NCBI GenBank assembly: GCA_012523155.1
Contig: JAAYJB010000018.1
Location: 1-18,000 of the forward strand
Length of the DNA stretch: 18,000 bases
Direction of reading: 5' to 3'
From: Synergistaceae bacterium
Lineage (GTDB): Bacteria > Synergistota > Synergistia > Synergistales > Aminobacteriaceae
Position 1 is the stretch's first letter; each line of letters starts with the position of its first letter. This document shows positions 1 to 8,094 of this stretch, piece by piece. The translations under genes and the position numbers were made by a program. The notes under the pieces were generated by a model. The model made no database searches. It saw only the letters and a list, made by a program, of their open reading frames with translations, and was not told the origin of the DNA.

Positions 1-90
1 GGTCCAGTCCCACCAGTCCTGGTCAGGATACAGGATACCTGCAATCAGCTTTACCGGGTAGAAATAAAAGCCCTGCTCATTTTCTTTCAT
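1..90 (-). CDS. DUF4416 family protein, N-terminal fragment
   Basis: Only the first 30 codons lie in the window; the gene continues past base 1. The start is the ATG at 90-88, with a purine-rich GGAG about ten bases upstream. The peptide reads MKENEQGFYFYPVKLIAGIL and then YPDQDWWDWT. A short polar lead followed by PVKL..GILY.D is how I remember the start of DUF4416 proteins, a family of unknown function. It follows ftsY after 34 bases on the same strand, so it is probably the last visible gene of the prfB-ftsY run. The match rests on about 20 residues, so the family call is tentative, but the reading frame and ribosome-binding site look real. Confidence 0.5.
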   Translation of the reverse strand, partial: MKENEQGFYFYPVKLIAGILYPDQDWWDWT

Positions 91-124
91 GTCGGATAAA
101 CCACTCCGCTGTCATAAATTTCCG

Positions 125-1063
125 TTATTGCCCATCTTTATTTTCCGCGCCCAGGAGAGCGCTGATGAATTCCTTCACATCAAATTCCCTCAGATCGTCC
201 TCACCTTCACCCAATCCAACGTATCGTACGGGTATTTTGAGGGTGTCCGCTATGGCAAGCAGAATTCCCCCCTTTGCCGTGTTGTCATATTTCGTAAGCA
301 CGATGCCCGAAAGGGGCAGAACTTTGTTGAATGTCTGCGCCTGCGCAAGTCCGTTCTGTCCCATAACGGCATCAAGCACAAGAAGTACTTCGATTCGGGC
401 ATTCCCTTTTTCTTTTTCGAGAGTCCGGTAAATTTTTCCGAGCTCCTCCATGAGATTGTGCTTGGAATGAAGTCTCCCCGCAGTATCCACGATCAGGACA
501 TCGGCAGCAGCAGCACGGGATGCCTGAAGCGCGTCAAAAGCTACCGCGGCTGCATCACTGCCCTGCTTTTGGGCGATGACCCTGACACCCGACCGGTCCC
601 CCCATACTTTCAGCTGCTCTATGGCTGCGGCACGGAAGGTATCTGCAGCTGCAAAAAACACCTTTTTCCCTTCCTTTTTCCACCGGGCCGCCATTTTCCC
701 CGCGGTTGTCGTTTTACCGCTGCCGTTCACTCCTGCGAGGATCACTATGGTGAGCTCTCCTTCACAGAGTTGTACCGCCTCACCCATCGATTGTACCGAA
801 GAAAGACGTGCACGGAGTTTCTCCTCGAAAATTCCGAAAAGACTTTCCGGTGTCTTGAGTTTTTTCTCCGCTGTTTCTTTTTTCAGCATATCGATCAGCT
901 CAAGGGAAAGGTCCACACCCACATCTCCGCTGATCAGTATCTCTTCGAGGCGGTCCCAGAACTCTCCGTCGATCGAGGTGCCTGAAAAAAGAGACGAGAG
1001 ACCTCCGCTCCACCGTTCCCGAACTCCACGCAACCCCTGTTTCAGTTTTTCAAAAAAAGCCAC
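125..1063 (-). CDS. ftsY: Signal recognition particle receptor FtsY
   Basis: FtsY is the GTPase that docks SRP-ribosome complexes at the inner membrane through a complex with Ffh. All GTPase motifs of the SRP family are visible in 312 residues: P-loop GVNGSGKT at 111-118, DTFRAAA at 141-147, DTAGR at 193-197, TKYD at 257-260, and the closing GLGEGEDDL at 283-291. Residues 1-95 form the helical N domain. The acidic A domain of E. coli FtsY is absent, as in many short FtsY proteins. The G4 motif reads [10 protein letters not shown] where TKLDGTAKGG is usual; the base-specifying Asp is kept. The start is GTG. Its ribosome-binding purines (GGAGG and AAGGCGA) lie in and just after the end of ricT, six bases upstream, so the two genes are probably translationally coupled. 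Confidence 0.97.
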   Translation of the reverse strand: MAFFEKLKQGLRGVRERWSGGLSSLFSGTSIDGEFWDRLEEILISGDVGVDLSLELIDMLKKETAEKKLKTPESLFGIFEEKLRARLSSVQSMGEAVQLCEGELTIVILAGVNGSGKTTTAGKMAARWKKEGKKVFFAAADTFRAAAIEQLKVWGDRSGVRVIAQKQGSDAAAVAFDALQASRAAAADVLIVDTAGRLHSKHNLMEELGKIYRTLEKEKGNARIEVLLVLDAVMGQNGLAQAQTFNKVLPLSGIVLTKYDNTAKGGILLAIADTLKIPVRYVGLGEGEDDLREFDVKEFISALLGAENKDGQ

Positions 1064-1069
1064 TTCGCC

Positions 1070-2407
1070 TTACACCTCCGAAGAAGCGTTCTTGTTCTGT
1101 CCGCTCTGCTGAGAAGACTGTGCTCCGCCGTCATTTTTTTTCTGCGGTCTTCTGCGTCTCGGCCGGGATCGTTTTTTTGCCCCGCCTTCCTGGGGCTTTT
1201 TTGGCTCCTCCTGTTTTCCTTCCGTTCTGGTTTCTTCCTTCTCTTTAACGCCGGTGTCGGGCTGTCGGACTTGGTTTTTTTCTCCCTGCGGGTGCTTTCT
1301 CTTCCTTCTCTTTTTCTTTTTCGCAGGAAGATTTCCGGCGGGTTGCCCTTCCGCAGCCTTTCCTTCGCCCTGACTTTCTTTAGCATCCTGATGTTCCGCA
1401 GGCTTATTTTTTTCCTGCACTTGTGGTTTTTTCTCCTGCAAGTCTTCTTCCTTTTTTGCAGGACTCCTTCTCCTTGCGGGGCGGAAAGGTTCTTCATTTA
1501 CCGGAAGTGCGTCTTTCCTGGTGTCTTCATCCCAGGCTCTGCCCTCGGTTACCGTTTCTTTGAATCTTGGAAAATCGGATGTCCTGACAAGAATTTCCTT
1601 TCCTTCAGGAGTGCGGATACGAACAGATTCAGAGGAAAGCTCCACTCCCTCGAGCAGGAACGTTCCGTTCTCCGTCCTGATCTTTGATCCGGGATTAGGC
1701 AGACCCTTCCAGAGGTTTCCATACATGTGGTGTTCATAGGACATACAGCACATGAGTCTTCCGCAGATCCCGGATATCTTCGTCGGATTCAGGGCAAGGT
1801 TCTGCTCCTTTACCATTTTTATACAGATCGGTGTGAACCTGTGAAGCCAGTAGCTGCAGCAGCATCTCTGACCGCAGGGAGCGATTCCCTTTACGGCTTT
1901 TGCTTCATCACGGACGCCGATCTGCCTGAGTTCTATCCTTGTCTTGAACTCTTTTGCGAGGTCTCTTACAAAGGAGCGGAAATCGACCCGCTGCTCCGAT
2001 GTAAAATAAAAAAACAGTTTTTTCCTGTCAAGAAGATACTCTACGTCCACAAGCTTCATGGGAAGCCCGTGAGTTCGAAGGAGCTCTCTTGCCTTGAGAA
2101 GGACCGCGTTTTCTTCTTCCCGCTCAAGTTCACCTTCTGCGAGATCTTCCGGTGATGCCTGCCTGAGAAACGTGATTTCCTGGAGTGCCGGTTCCCCTCC
2201 TTTTACCTGGCCGTCTGAATTATCATCATTGCAAGATTTCCGGTAGCGTTCTTCCTGTTCTTCGGAGAGAATACCTCCCAGCAGGCCGAGTTCCAATCCG
2301 CGCATTGTCTCCGCCACTATCCATGAACCCTTGGGCGGGACGGGCTCTTCAAGGTTCAGAAGCCCGAGATAACGAGGTTTACCAAATATTGCCAAATAAA
2401 TGCTCAA
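1070..2407 (-). CDS. ricT: PSP1-domain protein RicT (YaaT) with long basic tail
   Basis: This is the PSP1/YaaT family. In Bacillus, RicT forms a complex with RicA and RicF that carries [4Fe-4S] clusters and promotes RNase Y mRNA processing. The core covers residues 1 to about 295. It has the conserved cysteines (numbered from the upstream TTG): C180 and C184-186 in [10 protein letters not shown]197, and C217 and C222-223 in GICGRLMCC. Residues 300-447 are a low-complexity Lys/Arg/Glu/Pro/Gln tail with clusters KKKKRRKRK and [14 protein letters not shown], which I do not expect in the family and which may bind RNA. The frame opens with TTG at 2413, but AAGGAGG stands only 3 bases before it and 9 before the next in-frame TTG at 2407, so I prefer 2407. 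The start lies inside the end of holB. The tmk-holB-ricT order matches Bacillus. Confidence 0.92.
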   Translation of the reverse strand: MSIYLAIFGKPRYLGLLNLEEPVPPKGSWIVAETMRGLELGLLGGILSEEQEERYRKSCNDDNSDGQVKGGEPALQEITFLRQASPEDLAEGELEREEENAVLLKARELLRTHGLPMKLVDVEYLLDRKKLFFYFTSEQRVDFRSFVRDLAKEFKTRIELRQIGVRDEAKAVKGIAPCGQRCCCSYWLHRFTPICIKMVKEQNLALNPTKISGICGRLMCCMSYEHHMYGNLWKGLPNPGSKIRTENGTFLLEGVELSSESVRIRTPEGKEILVRTSDFPRFKETVTEGRAWDEDTRKDALPVNEEPFRPARRRSPAKKEEDLQEKKPQVQEKNKPAEHQDAKESQGEGKAAEGQPAGNLPAKKKKRRKRKHPQGEKNQVRQPDTGVKEKEETRTEGKQEEPKKPQEGGAKKRSRPRRRRPQKKNDGGAQSSQQSGQNKNASSEV

Positions 2408-3152
2408 AAACAATACCCTCCTTGAGAGCCATAACTGTAAAATCGAGAGACATAGTTCGGGAGAGGCGTTTTTTCTCGAGGATCAGCCGTACGCTCTCCA
2501 CTCTCCCGGCCGGCTCATATTCGCCGGCATCGATCAGAAAACGGATCCAGGGACCGAATTGTGCTGTTATGTCCTCCGGTTCGGAACCGCTGTATTTTTC
2601 CGCCCATTTGCTCCATTGTTCCTCAGTAGAGGGTGGGGCACATTTTCCGCTGTCCTGGGTCACATCAAGCAAAACCGGCCAGGAGCGGCTTTTCAAAGTG
2701 GGAAGGAGTCGCTCTGCGTCTGAAAGCATCAGCAGAATATACCCGTAACCGGGAGGTTCTTCAGCGAGTTTCAAAAGGCTGTTCGCTGCCGGAAGCAGCA
2801 TATTGTCTGCCGAAAAGATAATCGCGCATCGTTTTTTGGAGACAGCAGGCCGTAAAGCCATGGTTCTGATTATATCCCGGCAGGTGTCCACTGACGGTGG
2901 TTTTCCCGGTTCTCCTCCCCTGATCATGTCAGGGTGCTCTCCGTTTTCAGTCCATGCAGCGCATGAGGGACAGTCGTCTCCCCCACTGCCGGCTGCACAG
3001 AGAACAAGTTCCGCAGCTTCTCTTGCAATGGAGGAATGAAGCGCCTCTGGTGCACAGAAGGAAATGCATTGCGGAAACAACCCTTTTTCTGCCAGGGACG
3101 CAATCCGTTTCCAGGCCACTGTTTCCTTGAATAAGAGCGTCTGGTCGGACAT
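2379..3152 (-). CDS. holB: DNA polymerase III subunit delta prime (HolB-like)
   Basis: This is a clamp-loader subunit that helps place the sliding clamp on DNA. Diagnostic motifs are AANSLLKLAEEPP at 122-134 (AANALLKTLEEPP in the family) and LLPTLKSRS at 149-157 (usually ..TI.SRC). A partial zinc ribbon has C52, C61 and C64, with tryptophan where the fourth Cys is expected. The Walker A region near residues 29-41 (CISFCAPEALHSS) has no GKT, so the protein should not hydrolyse ATP; that is acceptable for delta prime. At 257 residues it is shorter than the E. coli protein (about 330), with the C-terminal collar domain reduced. The start ATG follows GGGAGG at good spacing. It lies between tmk and ricT, the place holB occupies in Bacillus. 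Confidence 0.9.
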   Translation of the reverse strand: MSDQTLLFKETVAWKRIASLAEKGLFPQCISFCAPEALHSSIAREAAELVLCAAGSGGDDCPSCAAWTENGEHPDMIRGGEPGKPPSVDTCRDIIRTMALRPAVSKKRCAIIFSADNMLLPAANSLLKLAEEPPGYGYILLMLSDAERLLPTLKSRSWPVLLDVTQDSGKCAPPSTEEQWSKWAEKYSGSEPEDITAQFGPWIRFLIDAGEYEPAGRVESVRLILEKKRLSRTMSLDFTVMALKEGIVFEHLFGNIW

Positions 3153-3225
3153 TATTGCCTCCCGTTCTCAAATTGAAAGAAGAAAAATTTCTCTTCTTTA
3201 TCCATCAACAAGCCCGTTCTTTTTC

Positions 3226-3840
3226 TCACTGGTGAAGAAATGCCAGCACTGTGTCAAGAATTTCGGCCGATATTCCGGAGATGTCTTTCTCCCCGTCGAT
3301 CCGGACGATCCTTCCACGATCCCGTTCCGCAAGGAATGAGAATCCGGACCTCACTTTTTCCAGAAAAACCGTCCCTTCTTCTTCAAGGCGGTCCATCCGT
3401 CCTCTTCCGGCCATTCTATGATATGCGGCTGGCGCAGGCAGATCGATCCAGATGGTCTTATCGGGAGAAGGAAAACCGCACCATCGAAACAGCTCTTCGA
3501 TTTTTTCCAACGGAAGTCCCCTTCCCCAGGACTGGTAGGCGAGGGTTGAATCGGTGTACCGTTCGCAGATCACTATTTTGCCTTCCTTCAGTGCGGGAGC
3601 GATGACCTGGAGTACGTGCTCGCACCTGTCTGCCAGGAAAAGAAACAATTCGCTCAGCGGGTGTTCCAGCCCGTCCCGAAGGACCAGATCCCTTATTTTT
3701 TCTCCGCCCGGCCAGCCTCCGGGCTCCTTTGTCCACACTACCCCGCCGCAGGATTTTTCCGTCTCTCTGAGCCTTTCGACGAGAAGGTGCGCCTGGGTCG
3801 TTTTACCGCATCCGTCTATTCCTTCAAGGGTGAGGAACAT
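3226..3840 (-). CDS. tmk: Thymidylate kinase
   Basis: Phosphorylates dTMP to dTDP with ATP in the dTTP pathway, in the cytoplasm. The 204 residues match the usual length of bacterial enzymes. The P-loop GIDGCGKTT is near residues 7-15, TKEPGG at 37-42, DR at 71-72, the substrate-binding ERYTDSTLAYQ from 93, and an arginine-rich lid RGRMDRLEEEG near 150. The start ATG is preceded by GAGGAG, which overlaps the stop of the upstream S55 gene; the two genes are 8 bases apart and likely coupled. The 73-base gap to holB downstream holds only an AT-rich imperfect palindrome (3176-3199). Confidence 0.97.
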   Translation of the reverse strand: MFLTLEGIDGCGKTTQAHLLVERLRETEKSCGGVVWTKEPGGWPGGEKIRDLVLRDGLEHPLSELFLFLADRCEHVLQVIAPALKEGKIVICERYTDSTLAYQSWGRGLPLEKIEELFRWCGFPSPDKTIWIDLPAPAAYHRMAGRGRMDRLEEEGTVFLEKVRSGFSFLAERDRGRIVRIDGEKDISGISAEILDTVLAFLHQ

Positions 3841-3848
3841 GAATTTGT

Positions 3849-5762
3849 CTACTCCTCTTCGCCTTCAGCGGTTTCGTCCTGCCCCTGAGTCGTCTGGTCA
3901 TTTTTTTCGTCTCCGGGTTTTACCTCAATTATCTTTCGAAGCAGGCCTTCGACAACGAATTCCGACTTGAATATCTGGAGCGTACCGTCTTTGAGCCGCC
4001 TTTTTTTGACTTCGCTCAGCAGCTCCTGTTCTTCTTTAGAAACGGGTCCCTCAGAATTTTTTTCCCCTTTTCCTTTTTTGACGACCTTATCGTAATTGAA
4101 TTCAATAATAACCTCATTGTTCGTCTCGAGGGCGGACATTTCCGTAAACATCTGTCGGAAATTAGCGATGGTCTTCCAGCCCTGGATCACCGCCGACTGG
4201 TTGAGGGGATCGATTCCTCCGCCGCGGACAATAATTTCGCAGATTCCGTCAGCATCTTTCGGTATGGTTATCTTAAAGGTTTTTTTCACCTGTTTTTTCC
4301 TGTAGGGACGCAGGAGAACCTCCACATCAACAGTGTCTCCCGTCTTGAAAGAATCCCCTTTGACTTCGAGTCCTTCAATGAACATAAGTCTCGGCTGTTC
4401 CGTGAATTCAGCGGTCAGTGTGACTCCGAAGGGATACACTTCCGCGAAAGGGTTCAGGAAAATAATATCCAGCAGTTCGGAAAACTCTTTCAGAGCGTCC
4501 GCTGCAAGGTCTTTATCGGAGAAGAACATATTTTTGCGCGTCCAGCCCTGCCCCATTCCCCGTCCCTGGATGAGAACGGTGACATCAGCAGTCCCCTGTC
4601 CTTTTCTTCCCCAGAGGTCATCGATGAGCCCGGTGAATATTCCCGAGGATAGCTTCGCCCCAAGGAATGGGTCCGGTACAAAACGGAATCGCTTCCTTCC
4701 CGATGTTTTTCTGTCGGTATCGGTAAAATTAAGCGTTGCTGAGAGTGAAGGGGTAAAATACCCGATTCTTCCCCCTATTCCCTGCGGTCTGTCGTGGGTG
4801 ACCGTACCGAAAATCCTCAGAGGGCTTCCTACTTTAAACGGAGACTCGAGGCTCGGGACGACATTATGAATGTAAGCTCTTGCAACGGGATAGTTCACTG
4901 CCCCTCTTCCCAGGAACGGGTGGGCAAATGCCAGGAACTTCCCGTCTTTTGCCGTCGCCGTAAGCGTTCCGGTGGATCCGATGGTAACGTCACCCCAGGC
5001 GAGCAGTACAGTTATGGCTTCACCCGGTGAAAGGCGGGGATTCATTTCAACAGGAATTTCTCCGTTGAAAGCTCCGCCGGGAACGGGACGGTTTTCCCCG
5101 AGCATACCGGCCAAAAGGGAGACCGCTCTCTGGCTGACACCGTCGATAAAAAGAGGAGAAAGTTCACCGTAGGCGGAAAGTTTTACCGTATCTTCAGGTT
5201 TTTCGGGAGGTGTTTCTTCTCCATCCTTCTTTTCGTCTGTTTTTTCGCCTGTTTTCTTTTCCCCGCTTCGGTTCTTCTCTTTCTTTTCCCCCCCGTTCTC
5301 TTCTTCGTCGGGAGAAGGCGCAGAAACGGAGGGAATGGTTATTTTTTTCTCCGGCCAGTCCCAGATGGTGACCATGTCTTCGAGGGGGGTCACAAGACCG
5401 AGGTTGTGCTCGCTGAAGTTCCAGCCATATCCGATTGCGCCGATGAGTTTCCCGTTTATATATACGGGGCTTCCGCTCATTCCGGCTGCTATTCCTCCTG
5501 TCTTTTCTATAATCGGGCCGGAAGCTTTCACCATTATTAGATTCCTGGGCGATCCCTTCTTAGGGATTATGCTAACGATTTCTACGGGGAAGCGGACTAT
5601 TTCTCTCCCCGATATGACTGTGAGCGCATGCCCCTTCATGCCGGGCCTGAGCGAAGCAATATCCATAGAGGGTTCTGACGGCCTAAAGGATGCTGCCGGG
5701 GCAGATCCTCCAAGGAAAAAAAGCAGGAAGAAAAAGGCGGCCGCAATGCGCAATAATCTCAT
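3849..5762 (-). CDS. Exported SpoIVB-type peptidase S55 domain protein
   Basis: A 637-residue protein with an N-terminal signal peptide (residues 1-24: two arginines, a Phe/Leu core, APAAS cleavage region), so it acts outside the cytoplasmic membrane. Residues 34-130 carry the serine motif: RPGMKGHALTV, FPVEIVSI, then EKTGGIAAGMSGSPVY with the presumed nucleophile S96. A charged Glu/Lys linker spans about 150-192. The histidine motif follows in GTLTATAKDGKFLAFAHPF (H281), with FKVGSP and THDRPQGIGGRIG after it. The C-terminal third (345-637) is unrecognised and ends acidic. In SpoIVB of Bacillus the His motif comes before the Ser motif; here the order is reversed, as I recall for the non-sporulation branch of the family. 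The residue equal to the SpoIVB catalytic Asp is S81. It may be a protease or an inactive relative; the substrate is unknown. The start ATG follows GGAGG at 9 bases. Confidence 0.85.
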   Translation of the reverse strand: MRLLRIAAAFFFLLFFLGGSAPAASFRPSEPSMDIASLRPGMKGHALTVISGREIVRFPVEIVSIIPKKGSPRNLIMVKASGPIIEKTGGIAAGMSGSPVYINGKLIGAIGYGWNFSEHNLGLVTPLEDMVTIWDWPEKKITIPSVSAPSPDEEENGGEKKEKNRSGEKKTGEKTDEKKDGEETPPEKPEDTVKLSAYGELSPLFIDGVSQRAVSLLAGMLGENRPVPGGAFNGEIPVEMNPRLSPGEAITVLLAWGDVTIGSTGTLTATAKDGKFLAFAHPFLGRGAVNYPVARAYIHNVVPSLESPFKVGSPLRIFGTVTHDRPQGIGGRIGYFTPSLSATLNFTDTDRKTSGRKRFRFVPDPFLGAKLSSGIFTGLIDDLWGRKGQGTADVTVLIQGRGMGQGWTRKNMFFSDKDLAADALKEFSELLDIIFLNPFAEVYPFGVTLTAEFTEQPRLMFIEGLEVKGDSFKTGDTVDVEVLLRPYRKKQVKKTFKITIPKDADGICEIIVRGGGIDPLNQSAVIQGWKTIANFRQMFTEMSALETNNEVIIEFNYDKVVKKGKGEKNSEGPVSKEEQELLSEVKKRRLKDGTLQIFKSEFVVEGLLRKIIEVKPGDEKNDQTTQGQDETAEGEEE

Positions 5763-5790
5763 ATGTTGAATCCTCCGGGATTAAAATCCA

Positions 5791-6892
5791 TTAATTCTGT
5801 TGTTTCCATCTCAGGTAGCTCATGATGAAACCATCAATATCTCCGTCGAGAACAGCCTGCACATTCCCGATCTCATGTCCCGTCCTGTGGTCCTTGACAA
5901 GCGTATATGGATGGAGCACGTAGGAACGGATCTGGCTTCCCCAGCTGATCTCTTTCTTTTCGCCCTGAATTGCCAGCAGTTCCTTCTGTCTTTCCTGCCA
6001 GGCCTTTTCAAAAAGTTTGCTCCGGAGCACCTGCATGGCCACCTGCCGGTTCATGTGCTGCGATCTTTCGTTCTGACACGCGACTATGATGCCTGAGGGC
6101 ATGTGTGTGATCCTGACTGCCGAATCGGTTCTGTTGACATACTGTCCGCCGGCGCCGCTGGCCCTATACGTGTCCATTTTGAGATCTTCGGGGCGGATCT
6201 CTATCTCGACGTCGTCAGGAAGTTCAGGGGCCACGTCCACTGACGCGAAACTTGTGTGGCGTCTTTTCGCGGCATCGAAGGGAGAAATCCGGACAAGCCT
6301 GTGGACTCCCTTCTCTGATTTCAGATAGCCGTACGCAAATTCTCCTTCAACCAGCACAGTGGCGCTTTTGATCCCGGCCTCTTCGTCCTGGAGAATATCG
6401 AGAACCTTCGTTTTGAACTCTTCACGTTCCGCCCATCTGAGAAAGAGACGGAGAAGCATTTCCGCCCAGTCCTGGGAATCAAGTCCTCCCGAACCGGCAT
6501 GGACCGTCAGAATGGCATTGTTTGCATCGTACTCTTCGGAAAGAAGCAGAAGAAGCTGCTCTTTTTCAATAATCTTTTCCAGAAGCTGTGAAAGCGCGTT
6601 AAACTCCTGCTGGAGCTCTTCGTCTTCCGTCTCCGAGAGCATTTCTTCCAGGACGACGATCTCCTGGAATTTATCCTCGACGTCTTCCCATGTGTTGATT
6701 TTCCGCTGGATCCCGGAAAGCTCCCTTGTTACCGCCTGACAGTCGTCCCGGTTCCAGAAATCGGGTGTTGACGCCGTATGTTCAAGTTTTTCTCTCTGCG
6801 TTTTCAATGAATCCAGGTCAAAGACTGTCCTGCAGGTTTTGCCGTAAAACCCGCAGTTCCTCCAGAACAGTGGAATTAGGTGTAAACGCCAT
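5791..6892 (-). CDS. prfB: Peptide chain release factor 2, with programmed +1 frameshift
   Basis: RF2 recognises UGA and UAA and triggers hydrolysis of peptidyl-tRNA. It is encoded in two frames. Frame 1 starts at ATG 6892 behind GAGGGGG and reads MAFTPNSTVLEELRVLRQNL and then QDSL before TGA at 6820-6818. Frame 2 continues from GAC at 6819 to the TAA at 5793-5791. The joint is CTTTGAC, the classical RF2 autoregulatory slip site. The joined protein is 366 residues, close to E. coli RF2 (365). The stop-codon reading motif SPF falls at about 203-205 and the catalytic GGQ at about 248-250, as expected. A call starting at TTG 6807 would lose the first 28 residues and the frameshift. It heads the minus-strand run that goes on to ftsY. 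Confidence 0.96.
6818..6831 (-). promoter_or_regulatory. prfB: RF2 programmed +1 frameshift site
   Basis: Read on the minus strand, AGGA (6831-6828) is followed by CAGT and then CTT TGA C. An internal Shine-Dalgarno-like AGGA stands 4 bases before the CTT slip codon, and the in-frame stop is UGA, the codon RF2 itself reads. When RF2 is scarce, the paused ribosome slips from CUU to UUU and continues in the +1 frame. The layout matches the E. coli site, where an AGGGGG precedes CUU UGA C by three bases. Confidence 0.93.
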
Positions 6893-6913
6893 AGTTATTC
6901 CCCCTCAGAATGA

Positions 6914-6942
6914 TTGTACTGCAAGGCCTTTCATTATATCAT
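6914..6942 (+). promoter_or_regulatory. Candidate birA promoter, overlapping the prfB promoter
   Basis: TTGTAC at 6914-6919 (3 of 6) and TATCAT at 6937-6942 (5 of 6) are separated by 17 bases. The predicted start near 6949 leaves a 25-base leader to the birA ATG. Its -10 shares two bases with the -10 of the opposing prfB promoter, so the two polymerase sites should compete. I see no textbook biotin-operator dyad. Confidence 0.35.
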
Positions 6943-6960
6943 TTTACACTGAGTGTTGAA
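6933..6960 (-). promoter_or_regulatory. Promoter of the prfB run
   Basis: On the minus strand a perfect TATAAT lies at 6938-6933, with TTCAAC (3 of 6) at 6960-6955 and a 16-base spacer. Transcription would begin near 6926, about 34 bases before the prfB ATG. The spacer contains the palindrome ACACTGAGTGT (6946-6956). Confidence 0.5.
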
Positions 6961-6973
6961 GGAGGCGCAGCGC

Positions 6974-7981
6974 ATGAAATCTCGTCGGGCTACAATCGGG
7001 CTATACCGTCTCCTCGCTGAAACGAACGGCGGAGTTCTTTCAGGAGGAGAGGCTTCCAGGGTTCTTTCCCTCTCACGGCAGGGAATATGGAAAACAATAA
7101 AGGACTTGGAGGAGGAAGGATTCGGAATTGCCACCATTCCGAAGAAGGGATATGTTCTCAAAAGCTGCCCTTCATACGATCTTGCCCCGAGCCTGGCGGG
7201 ATCGTTTATTTCGCCGTCCTGTCCATGGGGTGAGGAAATTTACGTTTACGACTCCCTTTCCTCAACCCAGGAGACGGCAAAAAAAATAGGACGGCAGAGC
7301 GGAACAGATGGACTGGTCGTTATCGCGGAAGAACAGACCGCGGGAAGGGGACGCAGGGACAGAACATGGGTATCCCCCAAGAGATCCGGGCTCTTTTTTT
7401 CTGTTTACTTCAAGCCGAAACTGCCGCCCGGGAGGCTGCAGCTGGTGAACCTTGCAGCAGGCCTTTCAGTGAAGGAGGCGGTGAGAGCCCTTTGTGGACT
7501 GGATCTTTCCCTGAAATGGCCCAACGATCTTCTCGCTGATGAAAGGAAGGTCTGCGGTATTCTCTCCGAAGCATCAAGCGATTCGGAAAGGATAAAGGAC
7601 TGCTGTACAGGAATGGGAATCAACGTCTCTCTGGCCGATACGGGGAAGGCTGTGGAAACGGGGCTTGAAAATGCCGCGTCGCTATCAGACTTTGTGGTAC
7701 AGGTTCACCGGGGACGCCTTGCAGCTGTGATCATTGAGAATCTCTACAGAAGAGTTGCAGAACTGGGAACTGATGGAGGCATTTCTCTTCTTGCCGAATA
7801 CAGGGGAAGCTGTTCGACAATTGGTCGGAATGTTTTGGTTATAACCGAAGACGAAACTTTTTCAGGAAAAGCCGAAGAAATCGGAGATAACGGGGAGCTT
7901 GTCGTCCGCGGCGGCGGAAGAACCCGTTCCTTTTGTGCGGCGGACGTCGTTCATGCCACACCCGAAAAGGATAAAATCTGA
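6974..7981 (+). CDS. birA: Biotin-[acetyl-CoA carboxylase] ligase / biotin repressor BirA
   Basis: Activates biotin to biotinyl-AMP and attaches it to the biotin carrier protein of acetyl-CoA carboxylase, which supplies malonyl-CoA to the fab enzymes encoded nearby. Residues 7-62 form a winged helix (NGGVLSGGEASRVLSLSRQGIWKTI), so this is the bifunctional type that can also bind DNA. The catalytic domain shows SLSSTQETAK at 94-103, the biotinyl-AMP loop GRGRRDRTW from 124, KWPNDLL from 181 and KVCGILSE from 192. Residues from about 280 form the small SH3-like C-terminal domain. The ATG at 6974 is chosen because AAGGAGG ends 8 bases before it; the GTG at 6953 would place this sequence inside the gene. 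It is divergent from prfB. Confidence 0.95.
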   Translation: MKSRRATIGLYRLLAETNGGVLSGGEASRVLSLSRQGIWKTIKDLEEEGFGIATIPKKGYVLKSCPSYDLAPSLAGSFISPSCPWGEEIYVYDSLSSTQETAKKIGRQSGTDGLVVIAEEQTAGRGRRDRTWVSPKRSGLFFSVYFKPKLPPGRLQLVNLAAGLSVKEAVRALCGLDLSLKWPNDLLADERKVCGILSEASSDSERIKDCCTGMGINVSLADTGKAVETGLENAASLSDFVVQVHRGRLAAVIIENLYRRVAELGTDGGISLLAEYRGSCSTIGRNVLVITEDETFSGKAEEIGDNGELVVRGGGRTRSFCAADVVHATPEKDKI

Positions 7982-8037
7982 ACATGACAAAGTGCTTTTT
8001 CTCCGGTTTTTCAGACGCCCTGAAACAATTGAAATTG

Positions 8038-8066
8038 TAGACAAAACATAGTATCATCGATATAAA
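8038..8066 (+). promoter_or_regulatory. Promoter of the MFS transporter gene
   Basis: TAGACA at 8038-8043 (5 of 6) and TATAAA at 8061-8066 (5 of 6) have the ideal 17-base spacing. The expected transcription start is near 8073, about 30 bases before the coding start. The transporter is therefore probably transcribed separately from birA. Confidence 0.6.
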
Positions 8067-8077
8067 TATTATGCCTG

Positions 8078-8094
8078 ACCGAGAAATAATCGGT
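8078..8094 (+). repeat. Inverted repeat in the MFS gene leader
   Basis: ACCGA (8078-8082) and TCGGT (8090-8094) are perfect 5-base arms around a 7-base AT-rich spacer. They lie just after the predicted transcription start and next to the candidate ribosome-binding AGGGA. This could be a repressor operator or a small RNA hairpin; no regulator gene for it is next to the transporter. Confidence 0.4.

Noticed and set aside
89..985. A 298-codon open frame on the plus strand opposite ftsY.
   Set aside because: It is the antisense of a fully recognisable ftsY; its product has no recognisable motif and low-complexity Phe/Ser/Cys-rich composition, typical of antisense translation.
3176..3199. An imperfect AT-rich palindrome in the gap between tmk and holB, first considered as a terminator.
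   Set aside because: It has almost no GC pairs, two mismatches and no following T run in the operon direction, so it is unlikely to stop transcription.
4333..4869. A 178-codon plus-strand frame opposite the S55 gene.
   Set aside because: The minus-strand protein has family motifs and a signal peptide; the plus frame has none and arises from codon bias.
5765..5790. A GGATT-TT-AATCC inverted repeat in the gap after prfB.
   Set aside because: The 5-base stem with a 2-base loop has no T tract and merges into the ribosome-binding site of the next gene, so I do not call a terminator.
8025..8060. A TTGTAGAC sequence upstream of the MFS gene that recalls half of a biotin operator.
   Set aside because: The second half-site at the right distance is missing, and the bases are explained better by the -35 box TAGACA.
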